DNA of 28,831 bases from MGBC102946 sp022793145 (lineage in GTDB: Bacteria > Bacillota_I > Bacilli_A > RF39 > UBA660): NCBI GenBank assembly GCA_947426265.1, contig CANEDJ010000016.1, forward strand, positions 1 through 28,831, written 5' to 3'. The stretch's first letter is position 1, and every line of letters begins with the position of its first letter. The notes beneath the pieces were generated by a model. That model had not been told where the DNA came from and searched no databases. It saw only the letters and a list, made by a program, of their open reading frames with translations. A program made the position numbers and the translations under genes. Positions 8,001 through 14,894 of this stretch are shown here, piece after piece.

Positions 8001-8009
8001 TGTTATATT
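8001..8009 (+). promoter_or_regulatory. Probable extended -10 promoter of the PBP gene
   Basis: TGTTATATT, with TATATT at 8004-8009 and TGn at 8001-8003. It is about 45 nt upstream of the TTG start. No good -35 box is visible. Confidence 0.45.
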
Positions 8010-8053
8010 TTTCCTAATTCGTTCAATACTAAAAACAGAACGGAGTGATATTC

Positions 8054-10003
8054 TTGAAAAAATGGATACGATTTTTCTTGATATGTAGCTTACTACTTTT
8101 TTTGTGCTATGTTGGAATTTATGCTTATGCCCGCTTCACTCCAAAATTACCAATTGATTCTGCAAACTCATATTATTTATATGATAAAGAAAATAACTTG
8201 GTATCTAATAGAAATAGTAAAGAATGGATCAGCTTAAATGAAATTTCTCCATATTTAATCAATGCTACTATCTCAATAGAAGATAAAAACTTCTATAAGC
8301 ATCAAGGTTTTGACTTTCTTAGAATTGCAAAAGCAATGTATGTTAATCTAAAAAGTGGGAAAACTCTACAAGGTGCTTCCACCATTACACAACAATATGC
8401 AAAAAACTTATTTCTAGATTTTGGAAAAACTTGGAATCGAAAAATTGATGAAGCTTGGCTCACAATTAGATTAGAATCACATTATAGTAAAGATCAAATC
8501 TTAGAAGGTTATTTAAATACCATTAACTATGGTGGCATTTTTGGAATTGAAAATGCTTCTAAATATTATTTTAATAAGAGTGCTAAAGATTTAACACTTG
8601 CTGAAGCAACTATTTTAGCTGGTATTCCTAAATGGCCTTCTGTATATTCTCCTTTAGCAAATGAAGAGGCTTCTAAAAAAAGACAAAAGTTAATTTTAGA
8701 TTCCATGGTAAAAAATAAATATATTACAGAACAAGAGGCAGAAGAAGCTTCTAAAGTTGATTTAACATACAATGGAACAAAGTCTCAACATAATCTTTCC
8801 ACACTTACCTATTATCAGGATGCAGTAATTGAAGAACTTAAATCGATTCGTACTATTCCAAGTTCCTTCCTAGAAACAGGCGGACTTAGAATCTATACAA
8901 ATTTAGATTTAAATGCCCAAACGATTATGGAAAATAACATAAAAAAATATATGACAGATACAGAACTTCAAATTTCTTCAGTTATGATAGATCCAGAAAA
9001 TGGAAAAGTAATTGCTTTAGCAGGTGGAACCGATTATTCAAAAAGTCAATTTAACCGAGCCATTTCTTCAAAAAGACAAGTTGGTTCTACAATGAAACCA
9101 TTTTTATATTATTCTGCTTTAGAAAATGGCTTTACTCCTTCTACTACTTTTACAAGTGAAAAAACAACTTTTACATTTGCTGAAAATAAAACATATAGTC
9201 CAAAAAATTATGCAGACAATTATCCAAATAAACCAATCAGTATGGCAGCGGCACTTTCTTATTCTGATAATATTTATGCAGTAAAAACACATCTTTTTCT
9301 AGGAGAAGATACATTAGTAGAAACGGCAAAAAGGGTTGGTATTTCATCATCTCTAGGAGCAATTCCTTCTCTTGCTTTAGGAAGTGAAGAAATTGGAATT
9401 CTAGAAATGATGGAAGGATATATGACTTTTGCAAATGAAGGATATAAAATCGAGCCTTATTTTATTAGAAAAGTTGAAGATGCTAATGGAAATGTTCTAT
9501 ATGAGAAAAAAGAGGAAAAAGAGCAAGTATTAAATAAAAGTATTGTTTATGTATTAAATGAAATGCTTACCAATACTTATGCAAAAGAATTCATCGATTA
9601 TAATTATCCAACTTGCATTAGCATTGCACCTAAAATTAGTAAGAAATATGCGATTAAAACAGGTACTACAGATACTGATCATTGGATTTTTGGATATAAT
9701 AAAAAAATATTAATGGGTATTTGGAATGGATACGATGATAATCGTAATAGTGATGTTAATGATGGAACAATTAATAAAAACATTTGGATTGATACAGTAG
9801 AAGAATATCTTGAAAATGAACAAGATTATTGGTATGAAATGCCAAAAAATGTAGTAGGTGCTTTTATTGATCCAATTAATGGAACTCTTGCTACAGAAGA
9901 AACATCTAAAAAGAAAATGTTATATTATATTAAAGGTACAGAGCCTAGCTATGAAGAAGGAACATTAGATGCTTCTATTCCAACAATAAAAGTTGAAGAA
10001 TAA
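8054..10003 (+). CDS. Class A penicillin-binding protein (transglycosylase/transpeptidase)
   Basis: Bifunctional peptidoglycan synthase of ~649 residues, anchored by one N-terminal membrane helix (about 5-25) with the rest outside. The GT51 glycosyltransferase domain shows EDKNFYKHQG (catalytic Glu near 76), GASTITQQ and the KDQILEGYLN block. The transpeptidase domain shows the active-site STMK (Ser near 345), SDN (about 404-406) and KTGT (about 535-538). The TTG at 8054 is the probable start because CGGAG lies 6-10 nt upstream; a GTG at 8045 overlaps that site. No long C-terminal extension. It stands alone between divergent ywiB and convergent pduL genes. It is PBP1a/PBP4-like; the exact paralogue cannot be assigned. 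Confidence 0.93.
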   Translation: MKKWIRFFLICSLLLFLCYVGIYAYARFTPKLPIDSANSYYLYDKENNLVSNRNSKEWISLNEISPYLINATISIEDKNFYKHQGFDFLRIAKAMYVNLKSGKTLQGASTITQQYAKNLFLDFGKTWNRKIDEAWLTIRLESHYSKDQILEGYLNTINYGGIFGIENASKYYFNKSAKDLTLAEATILAGIPKWPSVYSPLANEEASKKRQKLILDSMVKNKYITEQEAEEASKVDLTYNGTKSQHNLSTLTYYQDAVIEELKSIRTIPSSFLETGGLRIYTNLDLNAQTIMENNIKKYMTDTELQISSVMIDPENGKVIALAGGTDYSKSQFNRAISSKRQVGSTMKPFLYYSALENGFTPSTTFTSEKTTFTFAENKTYSPKNYADNYPNKPISMAAALSYSDNIYAVKTHLFLGEDTLVETAKRVGISSSLGAIPSLALGSEEIGILEMMEGYMTFANEGYKIEPYFIRKVEDANGNVLYEKKEEKEQVLNKSIVYVLNEMLTNTYAKEFIDYNYPTCISIAPKISKKYAIKTGTTDTDHWIFGYNKKILMGIWNGYDDNRNSDVNDGTINKNIWIDTVEEYLENEQDYWYEMPKNVVGAFIDPINGTLATEETSKKKMLYYIKGTEPSYEEGTLDASIPTIKVEE

Positions 10004-10108
10004 ATTCTTATATTAAACCGTTAATAAAATGGTATGTAAAAAGTGGATATGCTACCTTTTATATTGATTCTTATAATTTTTTCTCTTATAAAAACCTATA
10101 TACAACCT

Positions 10109-10141
10109 AAAAAAAGATTTCAATTTAAGAAACCTTTTTTT
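10109..10141. terminator. Bidirectional terminator between the PBP gene and pduL unit
   Basis: Arms 10109-10121 and 10129-10141 pair at 12 of 13 positions around a 7-nt loop, with seven A on one side and seven T on the other, so it works in either direction. It overlaps the last codons of the leftward small protein gene (stop at 10125). Confidence 0.75.
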
Positions 10142-10361
10142 GTTGCACTTTTTTAGTAATTTCTTTTATTAACTCATCTTCGTTTTCTGTGATAATCGGA
10201 ATGTGATTGAAGATTGCAAAACTTTTATTTCTTCCAATTCCACATAAATTTTGACATCCAATAATAATATTTGCATTTGGATCAATCAATTTTAATTTTG
10301 GAATTAATGACTTAATATTTGTAGCTTTACACTTATCACAAATACGAAACTCATTATTCAT
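10125..10361 (-). CDS. Small cysteine-rich protein, DUF1450/YuzB-like
   Basis: 78 residues with two cysteine pairs: C8-x2-C11 (CDKC) and C36-x3-C40 (GCQNLCGIG). A GRNKSFAIFNHIPI segment follows. The pattern, a GC..xCG turn then an N/S-FA(I/L)xN(H/G) strand, resembles the DUF1450 family and the thioredoxin-like 2Fe-2S ferredoxin fold, so it may bind a metal or iron-sulfur cluster. Function is unknown. Its start lies 8 nt inside the 3' end of pduL, pointing to coupled translation; a link with acyl-phosphate metabolism is only inference. Confidence 0.6.
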   Translation of the reverse strand: MNNEFRICDKCKATNIKSLIPKLKLIDPNANIIIGCQNLCGIGRNKSFAIFNHIPIITENEDELIKEITKKVQQKKVS

Positions 10362-10935
10362 ATTCTTTTCCTATTAAAATTTCTACTTCATCATTATTCG
10401 TTAACAAAAACGCATTTGCATCATCTGTATCGATATGCATCTCATAATAAGAGGCATCTGCTGATTTAATATGAACATCTTTCATCATGCCACCCTTTTC
10501 ACCTTCAATTTTCACAGCTACTTTAGATACAGCTTCTAATCCAAGTTCTTTTCTTTTTTCAGGTGTCATATGAATATGGCGAGTTGCTAAAATGCATCCT
10601 TCCTCTATTTCTACTTTTCCACATGGACCAATAATTGTAATTGGTTCACTTCCTTTTAAATCCCCTGAATCTCTTACAGGAGGGTTTAATCCCAATTTAA
10701 TAGCATCCGTTTTTGATACTTCTACTTGTGTATAAGGACGAACAGGTCCTAAAATTCTTACTCCATCTATTTTAGATTTTGATGTTTCTATTGATACTTT
10801 CTCCACACTTGCAAATTGTCCTGGTTGATTTACAGGACGTAATACTTGAAGTTCATAATTTTCTCCAAATAAAATTTCTAAATGTTCTTTTGTTACATGA
10901 ACATGTCTATTTGATATTCCTACTGTTACTTTCAT
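10354..10935 (-). CDS. pduL: Phosphate propanoyltransferase / phosphotransacetylase, PduL type
   Basis: Interconverts acyl-CoA plus phosphate with acyl-phosphate plus CoA. 193 residues with the two tandem beta-barrel domains of PduL and both zinc-binding histidine pairs: NRHVHV (H11, H13) and TRHIHM (H120, H122). The protein begins right at the first barrel (MKVTVGISNRHVH), without the N-terminal extension that targets PduL into microcompartments. No shell gene is nearby. It therefore probably acts as the general housekeeping phosphotransacetylase feeding acetate kinase. Strong AGGAGG ribosome site; extended -10 promoter upstream. Confidence 0.92.
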   Translation of the reverse strand: MKVTVGISNRHVHVTKEHLEILFGENYELQVLRPVNQPGQFASVEKVSIETSKSKIDGVRILGPVRPYTQVEVSKTDAIKLGLNPPVRDSGDLKGSEPITIIGPCGKVEIEEGCILATRHIHMTPEKRKELGLEAVSKVAVKIEGEKGGMMKDVHIKSADASYYEMHIDTDDANAFLLTNNDEVEILIGKEYE

Positions 10936-10957
10936 TTAAAAATTCCTCCTCATTATC

Positions 10958-10966
10958 ATTATAACA
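10958..10966 (-). promoter_or_regulatory. Extended -10 promoter of pduL
   Basis: Minus strand TGTTATAAT, with TATAAT at 10963-10958. The AGGAGG ribosome site is about 10 nt further on. Confidence 0.6.
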
Positions 10967-11054
10967 CGCAAATTTTATTTTTACTTCATTTTTTAAATTT
11001 TTACATTCTTCTTACTTACTTCCACTTCCTCATAGAAATAAATTTTTTTCACAA

Positions 11055-11082
11055 ACATAGTTTTTTTTATTTTGAATACAAT
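11055..11082 (+). promoter_or_regulatory. Possible sigma-E-type sporulation promoter of gerQ
   Basis: ACATAGT (11055-11061), a 13-nt spacer, then AATACAAT (11075-11082). This compares with the Bacillus sigma-E pattern (about TCATATT, 13-15 nt, CATACAAT). The gerQ gene of B. subtilis is mother-cell expressed, so the match makes sense, but it is a short-motif call. Confidence 0.4.
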
Positions 11083-11103
11083 TTTATAGAAAGGATTGAT
11101 ATT

Positions 11104-11469
11104 ATGAATCAAAATTATTTAGGGAACAATAATTTTCCTGGAGCTCCTTTATATACTGGAAACATTCCAACGCCAAATCAACAAACTGCTCCTAATTATG
11201 CTACTACTTTACCCTTAGAACAATCATACATTGAAAATATTTTACGACTAAATAAGGGAAAAAAAGTAAGAGTGCATATGACTTTTCCAGACTCTAATGA
11301 ATTTAGAGACAGAGAATTTGTTGGCATTATTGAACAATCAGGAAGAGATCATATTATACTAAGTGAACCATCTACTGGAAAATGGCAACTATTGTTAATG
11401 ATCTATGTTGACTTTATTTCATTTGATGAACCAATTAATTATAGTCCAGAATTTATACCAGGCAATTGA
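11104..11469 (+). CDS. gerQ: Spore coat protein GerQ
   Basis: 121 residues: an Asn/Pro/Thr/Gln-rich N-terminal half and a conserved C-terminal domain. The C-terminal domain reads LPLEQSYIENILRLN, then KKVRVHMTFPD, GRDHIILSEPSTGKWQLL and MIYVDFISFDEPINY, the signature of GerQ. In Bacillus it is an inner coat protein needed for SleB-like lytic enzyme CwlJ localisation and is cross-linked by transglutaminase. Presence implies a real or recently lost sporulation program. ATG has AAAGGA 9 nt upstream. lemA follows after 40 bp from its own promoter. Confidence 0.9.
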   Translation: MNQNYLGNNNFPGAPLYTGNIPTPNQQTAPNYATTLPLEQSYIENILRLNKGKKVRVHMTFPDSNEFRDREFVGIIEQSGRDHIILSEPSTGKWQLLLMIYVDFISFDEPINYSPEFIPGN

Positions 11470-11494
11470 ATTTTAGAAAATAATTTGCTATAAT
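11466..11494 (+). promoter_or_regulatory. Predicted sigma-A promoter of lemA
   Basis: TTGAAT (11466-11471), 17-nt spacer, TATAAT (11489-11494) with TGC before it. The -35 box overlaps the gerQ stop codon, so lemA is probably expressed vegetatively and separately from gerQ. Confidence 0.75.
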
Positions 11495-11509
11495 GAGTAT
11501 GGTGATAGT

Positions 11510-12055
11510 ATGGATGTAGTCATGATTATTTTGATCGTTTGTATCTTATTATGTTTCTTTTTCATTTGGTATATTAATGTATATAACAAATTCCAAGAAT
11601 ACATTATCAGAATTAATGAAGCTGAAGCAAACATCGATTCTGTTTTAAGAAAACGCTTTGATCTTTTAAATAAATCAATTGGTATTATTAAAACAAATAC
11701 AAAAGAAAAAGGCGAAATTTTAACCGTTATTGATGAACTGCGTTCTAAAATGCTTTCTAATTTTGAACTAGATAGAGTCTTATACGATGCTTTAAATGAA
11801 TTCCATACTTATTCTTTAAAATATGATGAATTAAAAAGAAATGATGCTTTTACAAAAATCGAAATTGGTTTAAATGAATCTGAAGCAGAAATTACAGCAT
11901 TTCGAAAATATTATAATGATATCATTACAAATTATAACAAATTAGCAAAAGTCTTTCCTTCTGTCATAGTAGCAAAATTGTGCAAATACAAAGCAAAAAC
12001 TTATTATGACGGAAAAAATATGGAAGACGATATTACAAATGACTTCAAACTATAA
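11510..12055 (+). CDS. lemA: LemA family membrane protein
   Basis: 181 residues. One N-terminal membrane helix (about 3-23) is followed by a long helical domain facing the cytoplasm or outside, with the LemA pattern: YNKFQEYIIRINEAEANIDSVL, KRFDLLNKSI near the N-terminus and FRKYYNDIITNYNKLAKVFPS near the C-terminus. LemA proteins are widespread; their biochemical role is not settled. The ribosome site is weak (GGTGAT). The gene is closed by an intrinsic terminator and converges on divIC. Confidence 0.88.
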   Translation: MDVVMIILIVCILLCFFFIWYINVYNKFQEYIIRINEAEANIDSVLRKRFDLLNKSIGIIKTNTKEKGEILTVIDELRSKMLSNFELDRVLYDALNEFHTYSLKYDELKRNDAFTKIEIGLNESEAEITAFRKYYNDIITNYNKLAKVFPSVIVAKLCKYKAKTYYDGKNMEDDITNDFKL

Positions 12056-12077
12056 ACTGCAATTAAGCAGTTTTTTT
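12054..12077 (+). terminator. Intrinsic terminator of lemA
   Basis: AACTGC and GCAGTT pair around a 6-nt AATTAA loop, then a run of T (71-77 of the 12,000s). The 5' side begins at the lemA stop codon. Confidence 0.8.
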
Positions 12078-12138
12078 CAAATTAAGATAACAACATAAAA
12101 AAATTCAAAAAGAAATTTTCTGTTATCATACAATTGAC

Positions 12139-12168
12139 CAAAAAACATAGAACTTTTATATCCTATGT
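12139..12168 (-). terminator. Intrinsic terminator of the spoVG/yabPQ-divIC side
   Basis: On the minus strand ACATAG (12168-12163) pairs with CTATGT (12050s side, 12150-12145), followed by six U. It begins at the divIC stop codon. Confidence 0.65.
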
Positions 12169-12578
12169 CATTTTCTTTTTATAATATATATAAATATTCC
12201 AACAATACAACATACACTTCCATAAATGTAATATTTATATCGATTACTTGCTTTTGGTGTTTCTGCTTCTTCTAATTTCTTATTTTCAATTTTGATAATA
12301 TATTCTCCATTTGCAGAATAATAATAATTTTCTCTTGCATAACGAGCTATATAGTCAGGATCTTTTAATTTTTGAATAGTGTTTGATAAATCACTTGCTT
12401 CATTTTTTAAAGTACTAAGTTCCGTTACTAATTCTCTTTCTTTTTCTTTCAACTCTTTAATATTAATTGTATAGGTAATTAAAGTGACCCAAAAGTAACC
12501 CATCAATACTATTGACAATGTTCCAAAAATCATCAATCGATGTTTTGAAGCACTTGGAATTTTTTTCTTCATCACCAC
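12168..12578 (-). CDS. divIC: Septum formation initiator family protein, DivIC-like, with an extra C-terminal membrane helix
   Basis: DivIC is a division protein working with FtsL and DivIB. The 136 residues begin with a basic tail, then a membrane helix (about 14-36). A coiled coil follows (about 38-70, KELKEKERELVTELSTLKNE), then the DivIC block DPDYIARYARENYY...NGEYIIKI. This much is standard. Unusually, a second hydrophobic helix (about 112-134, YYIYGSVCCIVGIFIYII) ends the protein, where DivIC normally stops in the extracytoplasmic domain. The GTG at 12578 has AGGTG 5 nt upstream; ATG two codons later is also possible. It follows yabQ as in Bacillus. Confidence 0.85.
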   Translation of the reverse strand: MVMKKKIPSASKHRLMIFGTLSIVLMGYFWVTLITYTINIKELKEKERELVTELSTLKNEASDLSNTIQKLKDPDYIARYARENYYYSANGEYIIKIENKKLEEAETPKASNRYKYYIYGSVCCIVGIFIYIIKRK

Positions 12579-12605
12579 ATTATCACCTACCTTATTAAAA
12601 GTATA

Positions 12606-12893
12606 TCATCTTTTAAAAAGTCTGACAACTAAGTGATGTAAATAATGTTCTAGACAAAAACCGACTAAAATCATTCCAAGAGAATATGGATGTAAAATTG
12701 CTTGATTAATTTTCCTTAAAATAATAAAGTAAATAAGGACATTGGCAAAAATAAACAAAAAAGTAAATAAAATTCTAAGTAAAATTTTTTTGTGATATAA
12801 ATACTTATAGTTTACACTTACCAAGAAAGAAAAAGCCATTCCGTATAAAAAAGATACCAGTAAAGTAGAAATTTGAGTATCTAAATTCATCAT
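12606..12893 (-). CDS. yabQ: Spore cortex biosynthesis protein YabQ
   Basis: 95 residues with three to four hydrophobic helices (about 8-28, 38-60, 66-84) and the YabQ pattern, including QISTLLVSFLYGMAF at the N-terminus. In B. subtilis YabQ is a mother-cell membrane protein needed for spore cortex formation. This version is much shorter than the ~211-residue Bacillus protein and stops after the membrane part. Its start overlaps the yabP stop by 4 nt (ATGA type). Order yabP-yabQ-divIC is as in Bacillus. Confidence 0.82.
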   Translation of the reverse strand: MMNLDTQISTLLVSFLYGMAFSFLVSVNYKYLYHKKILLRILFTFLFIFANVLIYFIILRKINQAILHPYSLGMILVGFCLEHYLHHLVVRLFKR

Positions 12894-13183
12894 TTAAATA
12901 ATTTCCCAAAAATTCCGTCTTCTTTTTCTTTCTTATTTGCACTTTCCATATAAGTTAAACTATTGACTTTTCCTTTTATAGAAACATTTCCTTGATAAGT
13001 ATCTAATTTAATAATTTCTAATTCTGATCCTTTAATGACCATATATCCCATTGTGGTATCCATCAAAAACTCTTCATTATCAAAACTATCAATTTTTTTT
13101 ACGCCACTAATCACAATATTTTTTCGTTCATTTATGGTTACATTATGATTATAAGTTGTAACCATTGTTTCTATCTTGTCCAT
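12890..13183 (-). CDS. yabP: Sporulation protein YabP
   Basis: 97 residues, beta-rich, with the YabP/YqfC pattern: NERKNIVISGVKKIDSFDNEEFLMDTTMGYMVIKG, then ELEIIKLDTYQGNVSIKGKVNSLTY. YabP is made in the mother cell in Bacillus and is required for cortex formation; its biochemistry is not known. An AAAGGAGG ribosome site precedes the ATG. It lies just past the spoVG terminator, so it needs its own, probably sporulation-specific, promoter, which cannot be placed with certainty. Confidence 0.9.
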   Translation of the reverse strand: MDKIETMVTTYNHNVTINERKNIVISGVKKIDSFDNEEFLMDTTMGYMVIKGSELEIIKLDTYQGNVSIKGKVNSLTYMESANKKEKEDGIFGKLFK

Positions 13184-13230
13184 AAAAGCCTCCTTTAGTT
13201 AACTTTATGTCAGAAATCTTTTTTTAGAAC

Positions 13231-13254
13231 AAAAAAACTTACCAATTGGTAAGT
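13231..13254 (-). terminator. Palindromic terminator of spoVG
   Basis: An 18-bp perfect palindrome (13237-13254, centre AATT) is followed on the minus strand by seven U (plus-strand A at 13231-13237). It begins directly after the spoVG stop. Confidence 0.8.
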
Positions 13255-13255
13255 A

Positions 13256-13516
13256 TTATTCAGCTTCTTTATTATATTCTCCAATAATTGCATCTTCAAA
13301 CATTTTACGTACTTCTTGGTTGATTGGGTGAGCGATATCACGATAACCTCCAGTAGCAGTTTGACGGCTTGGCATAGCAATAAATAAACCGTTATCCCCT
13401 TCAATAATTCTAATATCGTGAACAGCAAAGCAGTCATCTAATAGTACAGATGCGATTCCCTTCATACGTGAATCTTCTTTTTCTACTTTACGTACACTTA
13501 CAGATGTAATTTTCAA
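13256..13516 (-). CDS. spoVG: Septation/sporulation regulator SpoVG
   Basis: 86 residues, nearly full family length. Contains VRKVEKEDSRMKGIASVLLDD, FAVHDIRIIEG, GLFIAMPSR and the variable-linker then INQEVRKMFEDAIIGEY, all typical of SpoVG. The family binds RNA/DNA and affects septation, cortex formation and virulence gene expression in Gram-positives. The start is TTG at 13516, supported by AAGGGAGAG upstream. It has a strong sigma-A promoter and its own terminator, so it is probably an abundant stand-alone mRNA. Confidence 0.95.
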   Translation of the reverse strand: MKITSVSVRKVEKEDSRMKGIASVLLDDCFAVHDIRIIEGDNGLFIAMPSRQTATGGYRDIAHPINQEVRKMFEDAIIGEYNKEAE

Positions 13517-13550
13517 GTAAATCTCTCCCTTCAGTATAATTTACACTTTC

Positions 13551-13579
13551 AGTATATAATAAAATAGTTAAAAATGCAA
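13551..13579 (-). promoter_or_regulatory. Predicted sigma-A promoter of spoVG
   Basis: Minus strand TTGCAT (13579-13574), 17-nt spacer, TATACT (13556-13551). A second TATACT at 13538-13533 is too close to the ribosome site to serve alone. Confidence 0.7.
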
Positions 13580-13586
13580 TAGTTTT

Positions 13587-13805
13587 TTAATAATCTATTC
13601 GAATAGTCTTTGTTATTACATCTGCATAAGAAAAAGATTTTATTCGATTTTGTTTCTTTTTTAGTTCCACTAAAAAAACATAATCATAAAGTTCTTTAAT
13701 TGTCACATGGTAACTCTCGTATTTATTTCTCCCTAAGCTATATTTTATATAAGCTTCATGTCCAACATGTTCTTTCAAATCCTTCTTAATATCATCTATT
13801 GTCAC
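13587..13805 (-). CDS. veg: Veg family protein
   Basis: 72 residues with the Veg pattern: IDDIKKDLKEHVGHEAYIKYSLGRNKYESYHVTIKELYDYVFLVEL and a C-terminal SFSYADVITKTIRI. In Bacillus Veg is an abundant small protein that stimulates biofilm formation through SinR. The start is GTG, with AGGAGG 6 nt upstream overlapping the yabG TAG stop. It follows yabG by 10 nt, the same neighbour as in B. subtilis. Confidence 0.9.
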   Translation of the reverse strand: MTIDDIKKDLKEHVGHEAYIKYSLGRNKYESYHVTIKELYDYVFLVELKKKQNRIKSFSYADVITKTIRIDY

Positions 13806-13815
13806 TCAGTTCCTC

Positions 13816-14601
13816 CTATCTTGGATACCCTACATACATTGTACCTTTAGTTTTAATTCCTCCCATACCTGAGGCGCCATATTTAGTCTTTTCTAAAATC
13901 GCTTTTAAATCAATATCTTGATTAATATCAGATAAACTCATAATGCAGGCAATAATAGCTGGATCTAAAGCATGAATATTAATTCGTTTAGGACTAGAAG
14001 CAAAATTTGCTCCTGCTTTTATAAGCTCTTCGTAATCAGACTGACAAGCACCTGCAATAATAATCAATTTTTCATGACTTTTTTCATATTTCCGAGCTTC
14101 TTTAATCGAATTTACAAAATTCACACTATTTTTATACGCTTCTATATTATCTTTATTCCCTTTTTTACTATAAAAAGCATCATGTCCTGTAATAATTACA
14201 ATATTAGGATTATATTCTTCTAACCAATTACGAATATTATTTGAAACATTTTCCTCTTTTTCTACAATCCCTACTGCCCATATATTAGAACTTTCATAAT
14301 AATCCAAACATCTTTTCAAATATTCTTCATCACCATCAATGTGTAAAATCTTACCTGGCAAATAAAAATAATCATCTCTATTTAAAACAACATCAGGATT
14401 TACTCTTGTTAAAAAATTTTTTTCTTCCTCCACATCTTCTTCCTCATGATACTTTTTCAAATCTGACAATGGACTGTCTGCGCATAATCGTATATTCAAA
14501 CCTTTTAAGTAACAAATATCCTCTTCTATTCCAAGTATTTTAAAAACCATGTCATTAGAATGAGAATTTCTTGTAACCAAATCCCCTACTTTCCATTCCA
14601 T
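13816..14601 (-). CDS. yabG: Sporulation-specific cysteine protease YabG
   Basis: 261 residues (B. subtilis ~290). Begins with the YabG start WKVGDLVTRNSHSNDMVFKI and ends with YGASGMGGIKTKGTMYVGYPR. The probable catalytic residues are His140 in TGHDAFY and Cys186 in AGACQSDYEEL. YabG trims spore coat proteins, and in clostridia also germinant-signalling proteins, late in sporulation. AGGTGA precedes the ATG. Veg follows at once. An Asp/Glu-rich linker (about 52-61) interrupts the domain. Confidence 0.92.
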   Translation of the reverse strand: MEWKVGDLVTRNSHSNDMVFKILGIEEDICYLKGLNIRLCADSPLSDLKKYHEEEDVEEEKNFLTRVNPDVVLNRDDYFYLPGKILHIDGDEEYLKRCLDYYESSNIWAVGIVEKEENVSNNIRNWLEEYNPNIVIITGHDAFYSKKGNKDNIEAYKNSVNFVNSIKEARKYEKSHEKLIIIAGACQSDYEELIKAGANFASSPKRINIHALDPAIIACIMSLSDINQDIDLKAILEKTKYGASGMGGIKTKGTMYVGYPR

Positions 14602-14611
14602 TTTATCACCT

Positions 14612-14641
14612 AAAAAAGTATATGATTTTACTCATATACTT
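14612..14641 (-). promoter_or_regulatory. Terminator-like hairpin directly upstream of yabG
   Basis: On the minus strand two perfect 10-bp arms (14641-14632 and 14625-14616) flank a GTAAAA loop. The second arm runs into U, then at once into the AGGTGA ribosome site of yabG. It is either a second terminator, a leader attenuator, or a coincidental fold over a late-sporulation promoter (CATATACTT lies in the second arm). Confidence 0.5.
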
Positions 14642-14837
14642 ATGCTGATTTAGTGAGTTACAATCCAAACAATACAATTTTATTAAACTTAAGTTTATAT
14701 TGTCATCAAATAATAATACATAAGAATAGATTACTATATGTATTTATATTAATCAATCTAGCTATTAAAAATATAAATGAAAAAAGGCATTAATTTTAAC
14801 TACTTATATGATAAAGTGTCTATTAATTGGATATGTG
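14642..14837. other. Intergenic stretch without a supported gene
   Basis: About 200 bp of AT-rich sequence between the accessory cluster and yabG. It holds a 14-bp palindrome (14684-14697, core AAACTTAAGTTT). Short open frames here lack ribosome sites. Confidence 0.6.
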
Positions 14838-14864
14838 AAAAAAAAAGTGTCTGAATACACACTT
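14838..14864 (-). terminator. Intrinsic terminator of the secreted-protein/ABC cluster
   Basis: AAGTGT (14864-14859) pairs with ACACTT (14850-14845) around an 8-nt loop, then a run of eight or nine U. Confidence 0.85.
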
Positions 14865-14894
14865 CATTTAAAATTTCTGAATAATTGAGATTGC

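Noticed and set aside
10354..10935. Bacterial microcompartment locus suggested by pduL
   Set aside because: No shell, diol dehydratase or aldehyde dehydrogenase gene is near, and PduL lacks the N-terminal targeting extension.
13210..13437. 75-codon minus-strand frame overlapping spoVG
   Set aside because: It is a shifted frame of spoVG; the spoVG protein and its terminator explain the region.
14777..14854. 25-codon plus-strand frame starting MKKGIN
   Set aside because: No ribosome site, and it runs into the terminator of the ABC cluster.
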